DNA of 63,001 bases from Marinobacter sp. GTDB taxonomy: Bacteria > Pseudomonadota > Gammaproteobacteria > Pseudomonadales > Oleiphilaceae. The notes under the pieces were generated by a model. The model had not been told where the DNA came from, ran no database searches, and saw only the letters and a program-made list of their open reading frames with translations. Of the stretch, positions 56,699 through 63,001 are shown piece after piece (the first letter of the stretch is position 1; every line of letters begins with the position of its first letter). The stretch covers positions 1 to 63,001 of the forward strand of contig JACIZI010000023.1 in the NCBI GenBank assembly GCA_014359475.1, read 5' to 3'. The position numbers and the translations under genes were made by a program.

Positions 56699-57955
56699 TT
56701 ACGCCAGGAGCTTTTCGTGTTCCGTGGAAGACCGGTAGAACGCCTCCAGCAGCTGCTGAGGAGTCAGCCGGGGGTTCTTCCTGCGCATGGCGCGGATTTG
56801 CCGGTTGGCTTTCTGCAGCTCTTCAGACGGCTTCGCCTGTTCTTCTCCGGGTACAGGTTCTGACCAGTCGTGGAGCTCTTGCGGCAGCGATCGGGGCATC
56901 AGTTTGTTGGTACGCCACTCGGTGATTTTGTAGGCCAGATAACGCTGAAAGAACCAGTCACCGACTTTCTTCCACAGCCAGGCACCGGTGGACTTTTCCT
57001 GCCGGGCTTTGCGGCAGCTTTCCTTGTAGTGGGCCAGGGTGTCGCTGTTCTGCGGATCCGGGCAGGCTTCGGGGCCGTCTTCCATAAAGCGGCGGAGGCT
57101 CTCCCACTGGGCAATGCCGGCGGTTTCGTGGCCAACGGAGATGGAGGTTGCGGCCAGGGCGGTTTCCGGATCGCCCGGATCGGGGACCGCCAGGGTGAGC
57201 ATAACCTGTTCGGTGAACAGGGCGGGACCGACAGCATCCCGCTTCTCGATGTAGGCGACCAGCTTTTCCCAGGGGTAGTAGACGTATTCCAGGCGGGGGG
57301 CGTGTTTTTTCTTGAAGTAGATCGCTGTCGTTATATATGGAATAAAAATGAGGTTCTCAATTCCAAAAACAACCCAACTCCAGAAAATATAGGCCTGTTG
57401 ATAGTCATCAAACGGCTTGTCTTCCGTTAAAGGGACAAGCAGGGCAAAAATGGTAAACATGTAGATAACGTAGATCCCAATCCAGGCACCTTCTCCCCAA
57501 AATGGGACTTTTACATCCTGCCCACCACCCCATCGGGGTATAGCGATTTGCCTCTTTACCCTGTTAAGACGGACGAGGGGGGACTCCTTGAGCTCTTTGT
57601 TAGTGCGGAAGTGGATAACAAGCCCCCAAGGCAATGTTAAAAATACGTGTAGCACCAACACAAAAAGAGGCGGTCCCCAACTGAAATACCCCCAATCCGA
57701 CCACTTTATCAAGGAAGGTAAAATGCCCACTAAAATCGTCGTCAAAAATGCCAGACTCAGAAACATCAAAGCAAACTCGGCAGCGAAAACTAAATTGCCA
57801 CCCTGAAGGTCCATCCATTTGTTATTCTTTTGACGGATCCACTGAACCGGATCCGTGGCCTCAGCACCCGTCTCTACGGGTAACGGGCTCAGGGCCAATA
57901 TATCCCCGGTTTCTGTCTGGCGATGCTCACCAGCCTGCAACCTTTGCTCACTCAT
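56699..57955 (-). CDS. Multi-pass membrane protein next to type VI effector (possible immunity, DUF6708-like)
   Basis: 418 residues. Four likely membrane helices: about 57-82, 92-115, 156-178 and 188-212. A long soluble C-terminus follows, ending with SLPQELHDWSEPVPGEEQ and a basic helix. It overlaps the effector gene by 4 bases (ATGA), so the two are made together. Position after the effector and its membrane location fit an immunity protein against a membrane-acting toxin (inference). An accessory role in effector delivery is an alternative. The domain name is from memory and should be checked. Confidence 0.6.
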   Translation of the reverse strand: MSEQRLQAGEHRQTETGDILALSPLPVETGAEATDPVQWIRQKNNKWMDLQGGNLVFAAEFALMFLSLAFLTTILVGILPSLIKWSDWGYFSWGPPLFVLVLHVFLTLPWGLVIHFRTNKELKESPLVRLNRVKRQIAIPRWGGGQDVKVPFWGEGAWIGIYVIYMFTIFALLVPLTEDKPFDDYQQAYIFWSWVVFGIENLIFIPYITTAIYFKKKHAPRLEYVYYPWEKLVAYIEKRDAVGPALFTEQVMLTLAVPDPGDPETALAATSISVGHETAGIAQWESLRRFMEDGPEACPDPQNSDTLAHYKESCRKARQEKSTGAWLWKKVGDWFFQRYLAYKITEWRTNKLMPRSLPQELHDWSEPVPGEEQAKPSEELQKANRQIRAMRRKNPRLTPQQLLEAFYRSSTEHEKLLA

Positions 57956-60900
57956 GCGTCACTCTCTTCGGCAAGAACAGATTCATAGCCCAGTATCAGT
58001 GGAGCAATGTTCTCATCGGGCTCCTCGGCCACTTTCAGAGGTTGCCAGGCTTTCTCCGAGTTCGCTGGCACATGGGGCACATTACCCTGTTCATGAAGAG
58101 CCAACCTAGCGTGAAATGCCTTGCCAGATCCCGGCAACCAGTCACTCACGCCATCCGGCTTGAAACGAACCGCAAGATAAAGACCGTTAACCCATTCCAG
58201 TTCATCAAACAACAAGCTCGCGCGAAGTCTCACTCCGTCTTCGTTATTTCCGAGGGGTAAAAAGGCTTCGGACCATTCACCGGTTGCTGCCTGCCATTCT
58301 GTTCCTCTTTTCTCGAGTATGACCCATTCAGCATTGTCAGCCGATAATTTGCTGATTCCGGGTAAGACAAGCTCAATAGCGCAGTAGCGGAACTGTTGGT
58401 TCAAGGCTTCCCGTTCCGCCATCACTGACAGTTCGGGACGATAGGTCAACTTTGCCAGTTCGTACCGTTGTTCGTCAGCTTCCCACCCTTTGCTTTCATT
58501 GCCCCATTGGCTCTTTTCGCACCAGGCCTGCAGCTCTGAGCGGGTAAAACGGTTGTGAATGTATTCACCAGCCAGCACAAGGATTGTGCCCGCCCAGAGC
58601 CAGGCATTCATCCCACGAAAAACTCCACCCCCCAAGCCCAGCATCCCCTTATGGACTGACCTCCACGTTACATTCTTGGCTTCCTTCCTGATAATTTGGT
58701 TGATGCCGCTGGATCCCATCCATCCCAATCGTCCACTGCCATAGACCATCATTCCATCGCCTGAAAGAGCTATTGCAGAACCAACTCGCTGCCCAGTACG
58801 TTGATTTGCACCAAAAGTACTTATAAAGCGCTTTATTCCGTCCGCACCAGCCGCAAAAAAACCACCCCAAGCGGCAATCGTCCCACCCCAAACGTTAACA
58901 CGCGCCAACCGTGTCAATACAGACTCAGCTTTACTCACATGCTGGTAGTAATAATTCAGTCTCGCGCTGCCAACTATGGTGACAACACTTGCTGTGGCGC
59001 CAATAGCTCCGAAAGAATTGCTTGCTACGTCAGCATACCAACTGACAACATCATCACTGTCATCCTGCGCAAAAAGTTCGGCCAACCCCACAAAACTAAC
59101 CAACCCCATAAACGACACAACCCCAAGCCCACCAATCCGCCTGGTGATGTCCCCGGCATTGTCTCCGTTTACCAGCCCCCGCGCATGGTCGAACACGGCC
59201 TTCATTCCAGAGCGGTTGCGCAGCTTCTCGAGTTCGTCCAGCTCTGCCATCACGGCACGGGCTTCGGCGGTGCCTTTGAGATTACCGATTTTGAGGATAC
59301 CGTTGTATTGGTTGCCTTCCGAGGGTGCCAGGTCTTCGAGTGCCTTACGGGCTTGCTTCACCTTCCTGCCTTGCGCCCTTCTTGCAGCTCGCAATCGGCG
59401 AATTTCAGCGTCATAAATGTTCTTCTGATCTTTCCTTAAAGCCCTGTTGGATTCCCTGCGCTGTTGGTCGAGTCTGGCTTCCCGCTGCTTGTATTCGTTG
59501 TACTGACGGGCATGGGTTTCCAGATCCGTTATCAGATCATCCGCCTTGCCAAGCGTGCCCTCATCCGCAATGCCAAGATCCAGCTTGTATAATAACTGGT
59601 TATCCAGCAGATACGCGCGCAGACCGGCGTTCATGGACTTGAAGACATTCTTCAGCCGGTCGTGAAGTCTCGCATCGCTGGTTTTCTCCACCAGGCTGAA
59701 CAGCGCCTGCCTGGCTGCGGGCTGCTTCTGGGCAAGGCGCTGACTCAGCTCGGCACTCAGCGCCGGTGTCAGGGTGGCAAATCGCAGCTGGGGGTTCTCG
59801 GCCAGGGTATTCTGCCAGTCGTCATAAGCGACCGCGTTATCCCTGGCATCCAGTACTTTCTTCAGCGCATCCAGCAATTTGGCGATAGGCCGGGCATAAA
59901 CTTCAGGCTTGATATCAAAACTGACCAGATGTTGATGCCCGATTTCATTACCGAAGTAGTAATCAGTGAGAAAGCTGAAGTCGCCGGCATCCTCGGCATA
60001 CTCGTTCAAGACATTGAGTTGCGCGTTATCCAGTCGCAGAAAATCAAGATATGCCTGTTCTTCCAGGCGGTCGTAAACATGCCCGACCAGGTGATAGGAG
60101 GGGATCAGTGTCTGCAAAGACCTGGCGATTTTTTCCTTTTCTGCCCGCAGGGTCTCAAGGGTTGCCTCCGCTTGTTCCAGATAGCGGTTCATCTCGTCCA
60201 CCCTGACCAGATGGCGGATGCCCCGCTCACCCGACAGGCTGCCATGTTCTGCTTTCTTCTGGTTATCGTGGAGGGCCTCAAGCACCCGGTCGAGCGTTTC
60301 GGTTGGTGTGGCCAGCTGGGTTGCCAGCTCCTTCACTTTCTTATTCTGAGCCTGCCAGGCTTTGACGGTTTCCCGTCCGGCGAACTGTGCCCCGGGGCCG
60401 TATGAAACATATTCTTTTGCCAGATCCGCCACTTCCTGACGCTGTGCTGCCGAGGCATGGCCAATCCGTTCCAGTGCCTCGACCTCACCCGGGTCTTCGA
60501 CCTGCGTAAGTGCGGCATCCACAAAGGAGGCCACGGTTTCGTCATCCAGTTTCATCAGACCGTGAATGAACTTTGCCGGGTAATAACGGATATCCTCTTC
60601 GGCCAGCCAGTCGTTGAGTGTGGTGTCCACTTCCCGCCAGGCATCCAGCAAATCGCTGATCTGCCCGGTCAGGTCGTCCACCACCAGATACGCATGATCT
60701 TTCTCATACCTGGTCAGGCGATGAGCGAAAGGCTCCTGCTTTGCCTCTGCAGATTCAGCAGCCCAGTACCAGGGGGCCAGCGGTCCTTCAGCCTCACCAC
60801 TTTCAGGGTGAACCAGAGCCGTCTCCAGGGTTTCTTTCGGCACCAGATGGTCATGACCGGATTCAGGGCAATAACCGTCCAGATTGACCGTGCGCATCAC

Positions 60901-61359
60901 CTGCTGGCGATAGTCCTGCCAGCCGATCAGCATGCTGCATTTCTTCGCCGTGAGCTGGGTTTCCGAGAAAAGAACCTCGATCTGCCCTTTGCGGGGAACA
61001 ATGATCGCCGCTTCTGCCGGAATGCCCTCTCGTTGATCTTTCGTCGCGTCGTCACCTTCCCAGAGGCGCTTCTCCACCGCGCCGCCTTCGGTAACGACAA
61101 ACTCCTGCAGGATATCCGGCGCACTGGAATGGAACAGGTAAAGATAGCCGTCACGAACAGTGCGAATCCCCATCGGACGAAAATCCGTCTCGAATCCCGG
61201 ATCCAGCTGTCCCAGACCCGGATCCTCTTCCGCGTAGGCATAACGGACAGGAATCAGGTGCAGGTCAGCCAGCGTCAGCGGACAGCTTCCCGCTGCAGTG
61301 GAGTCGGACATGCTCTTGCGGTCGGCGGCGGCTATCGGGTCGGCTAGGGTCGCTGTCAT
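57952..61359 (-). CDS. Type VI secretion effector, VasX / BTH_I2691-like
   Basis: 1135 residues. The N-terminus (CPLTLADLHLIPVRYAYAEE, then RTVRDGYLYLF) is the conserved start of the VasX/BTH_I2691 effector group. A long helical, coiled-coil-rich middle follows (about 380-720), then several hydrophobic helices (about 745-770, 790-812, 828-848 and 915-935). A soluble tail ends the chain. This is the layout of pore-forming membrane effectors. ATG 61359 overlaps the DUF4123 gene stop (ATGA). It lies in the order VgrG, DUF4123 adaptor, effector, putative immunity. Toxicity is inferred. Confidence 0.8.
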   Translation of the reverse strand: MTATLADPIAAADRKSMSDSTAAGSCPLTLADLHLIPVRYAYAEEDPGLGQLDPGFETDFRPMGIRTVRDGYLYLFHSSAPDILQEFVVTEGGAVEKRLWEGDDATKDQREGIPAEAAIIVPRKGQIEVLFSETQLTAKKCSMLIGWQDYRQQVMRTVNLDGYCPESGHDHLVPKETLETALVHPESGEAEGPLAPWYWAAESAEAKQEPFAHRLTRYEKDHAYLVVDDLTGQISDLLDAWREVDTTLNDWLAEEDIRYYPAKFIHGLMKLDDETVASFVDAALTQVEDPGEVEALERIGHASAAQRQEVADLAKEYVSYGPGAQFAGRETVKAWQAQNKKVKELATQLATPTETLDRVLEALHDNQKKAEHGSLSGERGIRHLVRVDEMNRYLEQAEATLETLRAEKEKIARSLQTLIPSYHLVGHVYDRLEEQAYLDFLRLDNAQLNVLNEYAEDAGDFSFLTDYYFGNEIGHQHLVSFDIKPEVYARPIAKLLDALKKVLDARDNAVAYDDWQNTLAENPQLRFATLTPALSAELSQRLAQKQPAARQALFSLVEKTSDARLHDRLKNVFKSMNAGLRAYLLDNQLLYKLDLGIADEGTLGKADDLITDLETHARQYNEYKQREARLDQQRRESNRALRKDQKNIYDAEIRRLRAARRAQGRKVKQARKALEDLAPSEGNQYNGILKIGNLKGTAEARAVMAELDELEKLRNRSGMKAVFDHARGLVNGDNAGDITRRIGGLGVVSFMGLVSFVGLAELFAQDDSDDVVSWYADVASNSFGAIGATASVVTIVGSARLNYYYQHVSKAESVLTRLARVNVWGGTIAAWGGFFAAGADGIKRFISTFGANQRTGQRVGSAIALSGDGMMVYGSGRLGWMGSSGINQIIRKEAKNVTWRSVHKGMLGLGGGVFRGMNAWLWAGTILVLAGEYIHNRFTRSELQAWCEKSQWGNESKGWEADEQRYELAKLTYRPELSVMAEREALNQQFRYCAIELVLPGISKLSADNAEWVILEKRGTEWQAATGEWSEAFLPLGNNEDGVRLRASLLFDELEWVNGLYLAVRFKPDGVSDWLPGSGKAFHARLALHEQGNVPHVPANSEKAWQPLKVAEEPDENIAPLILGYESVLAEESDA

Positions 61360-62264
61360 GTGGTTTGCCCGGTCCCTGAGTTCTCGTTAATGGTTGGCTT
61401 TACTGCGTCCCGGGCCAGCACTGCCGCTTCCCGGGCGGCCGTTTCTGCATCCGAGGCCTGCGGAATCGCTTTCAGGAGCGCCTGCACAGGCTCAGGCAGA
61501 TCCTCCGGAAGCCGGCCGGGGCGCAGAAAGCCGAATACGTTGGCCCACTGGGTTAAGGCTCGCTCGGACAGGTATTCTGCCTGACGGGCCAGGTCCAGCA
61601 ATTGCGATAGCCTGGCGATTTGTAAAACCCGTTCAGCGTCATTAGTCCAGTGCGGGAAGAACTGATCCAGGTGCGCCACCATTGCTTTGAGGAGGCTGCG
61701 TCGGTCGACCTTTGTTAACGCCTCGACATCCTGCCCGGACAGCACCAGTGGTTCCGGAAGCTTCTGAGCCTTTGCGCTCGTCAGCTGTATATGGTGCCAG
61801 TTGCCATCGAGTGAATCCGGCAATAACACTTCATCAACCGGAGTGCCAACCCGGCGCAATGCTCCTGCCTCGCCAAATACCACGGAGGCGACTGCCGGCT
61901 CTGCAAATCTCAGAAACAGATCCACTCCGGCAGGGTGTTTAACCCTTACAAACTGGCGCAGCCAGGCCGCCAGCGCCGGCAGCTCCAGAGTACTTCTGAG
62001 CAGGTAGCCCCACTCCTTCGTGAAGCCTTCGTCAATCAAGCGCTGTACCATCGGATGGTCAGAATTAACCCGCACCAGCAACGGGCCCACATCGGATATT
62101 TCACCATAGACCGGACCAGCAAACAGGTTCAGGTGTTCCGGGCTTTCACAGGCCTGGTATAACTGCCTTTCCGCCTCCGGCAGGGCAATGCCGTCGATCA
62201 GCAGATAGTTCCAGCGCCAACCGTTCTCAGTGAGCGATTCGTGTCCGGGAGCCTTGTTAGTCAT
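61356..62264 (-). CDS. DUF4123 type VI effector adaptor (Tap/TEC)
   Basis: 302 residues. DUF4123 proteins load cargo effectors onto VgrG. The first 130 residues (NYLLIDGIALPEAERQLYQA, GPLLVRV, GYLLRSTLELPALAAWLRQF) match that domain; the rest is helical. It sits between VgrG, 12 bases upstream, and the effector, coupled by ATGA, the standard cargo order. Confidence 0.88.
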   Translation of the reverse strand: MTNKAPGHESLTENGWRWNYLLIDGIALPEAERQLYQACESPEHLNLFAGPVYGEISDVGPLLVRVNSDHPMVQRLIDEGFTKEWGYLLRSTLELPALAAWLRQFVRVKHPAGVDLFLRFAEPAVASVVFGEAGALRRVGTPVDEVLLPDSLDGNWHHIQLTSAKAQKLPEPLVLSGQDVEALTKVDRRSLLKAMVAHLDQFFPHWTNDAERVLQIARLSQLLDLARQAEYLSERALTQWANVFGFLRPGRLPEDLPEPVQALLKAIPQASDAETAAREAAVLARDAVKPTINENSGTGQTT

Positions 62265-62276
62265 ATTGCACCCCTG

Positions 62277-63001
62277 TCACGCCTTTTCTTCACAAACAGC
62301 CGTCAGTGCTTTGCCTTCTTTCAGGGCCTGACGCTGAGCCACCGGACTGAAGTTTGCCCGCTGCCCAACCTCCGCCAGCGCCTCCGGCTCCGGCGCGACC
62401 GGCTTATCCCCCTCAAGCACCTGCGGCATCCCCGGCATCACAGTCCCTTGCCCGGTGCCGCTGCCGGCGGCTCCGCCGGAACTGATCTTGATGCCGGGGC
62501 CGGAGAGGGACACTCCGGTGGGATCAAGCTTCAGGAAGCTGCCGCCTGCGGCAATCGTCAGTTCCGTGCCGGCATCAATGACCACCTTGGCTCCGGCCTT
62601 GTGGTGCACTTCCTGGCCGGCTTCGGTGAACGTGCCCTGCGCAGTTTTCTGGTGCAGGGTGCCGCCGATGGTCTGGCTGCTGTCGCCGCCGATAAAGCTG
62701 CGGGCTTCGCCGTCTACCGTCAGGTCGTCGTTGGCCTTGATATGGGTGATGCGGTTGTTGCCGACGGTGGTGTGGCTGTCGTTGTTCACCACCTCGGTGC
62801 GGTTGTTTTCCGTCAGCAGGTCCAGGTCTTTCTGGGCGTGGACGTAGATCTGTTCTTCCCCGGCTTCGTCTTCAAAGCGCAGTTCGTTGCTGCCCTCGCC
62901 CTTGTGGGTTTTGGTCTTGAGGGTGGTGCGGGTTTTGTGTTCCGGCAGCGCATAGGGCGGTGTGTTAGTCGCGTGCCAGGTGCGGCCGGTGATGATCGGC
63001 T
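62277..63001 (-). CDS. vgrG: Type VI secretion tip protein VgrG (partial, N-terminus beyond window)
   Basis: The frame is open from the window edge to the stop at 62277, giving the last 240 or so residues. ITGRTWHATNTPPYALPEHK and NELRFEDEAGEEQIYVHAQK are classical VgrG gp5/gp27-like sequence. Next comes the needle beta-helix with VNNDSHTTVGNNR, then a short C-terminal extension (PEPEALAEVGQRANFSP) that may bind the adaptor. The main part lies outside the window. Confidence 0.93.
   Translation of the reverse strand, partial: PIITGRTWHATNTPPYALPEHKTRTTLKTKTHKGEGSNELRFEDEAGEEQIYVHAQKDLDLLTENNRTEVVNNDSHTTVGNNRITHIKANDDLTVDGEARSFIGGDSSQTIGGTLHQKTAQGTFTEAGQEVHHKAGAKVVIDAGTELTIAAGGSFLKLDPTGVSLSGPGIKISSGGAAGSGTGQGTVMPGMPQVLEGDKPVAPEPEALAEVGQRANFSPVAQRQALKEGKALTAVCEEKA

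Overview
The window is a chromosomal segment of a high-GC marine-type gammaproteobacterium. Marinobacter or a close relative is my best guess. The basis is the conserved block rpsB-tsf-pyrH-frr-uppS-cdsA-dxr-rseP-bamA-skp-lpxD-fabZ-lpxA-lpxB-rnhB, the map-glnD-dapC-arsC-dapD-dapE block, and overall protein character. The genus is inference. A long core segment is flanked by two accessory regions.

Left accessory region (1-24.65 kb): this looks like a nitrogen-compound scavenging island. It holds an 8-oxoguanine-deaminase-like amidohydrolase and a convergent BMP-family binding protein. Three further operons each pair an ABC importer with a hydrolase or racemase. They are a polyamine-type importer with a hydantoin/Asp/Glu racemase, a Liv-type importer (with LivM, LivG and LivF fused in one polypeptide) with a cytosine-deaminase-like hydrolase, and a Dpp-type importer with a GntR regulator and a gamma-glutamyltransferase-like protein. 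A second cytosine-deaminase-like gene and a second GntR gene complete the set. A near-palindrome, ATTGCTAGCAAT, recurs upstream of these units (3336, 8561, 8733, 15374, 23359, 23380), including the promoter of the 14.6 kb GntR gene. I infer one regulon for an unidentified cyclic amide, ureide or N-heterocycle.

Junction (24.6-26.0 kb): a Toprim (JetD-like) gene is followed by the broken N-terminus of an SMC-like ATPase, which ends against the island. Next to it is an initiator tRNA-fMet with a consensus promoter. This looks like a turnover site for mobile DNA.

Core (26.0-53.5 kb): on the minus strand are translation, isoprenoid, phospholipid, outer-membrane and lipid A genes, with an S2 (t44-type) leader upstream of rpsB. 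On the plus strand are map, glnD and the lysine genes dapC, dapD and dapE. The dap genes are separated by foldback repeats of a CCGCGGAA family. Then come slyX, a membrane-anchored cold-shock-domain protein, a degenerate Clp-like ATPase with a small partner, and a GDP-mannose enzyme.

Right accessory region (53.5-63 kb): a Fic protein with a dyad operator, a scrapyard of toxin-antitoxin fragments (Fic tail, MNT nucleotidyltransferase without its HEPN partner, a duplicated piece of the Fic gene), and a type VI secretion effector module running in from the right edge: VgrG (partial), DUF4123 adaptor, a VasX/BTH_I2691-like membrane effector, and a multi-pass membrane protein that may be its immunity protein, with a stray paralogous tail.
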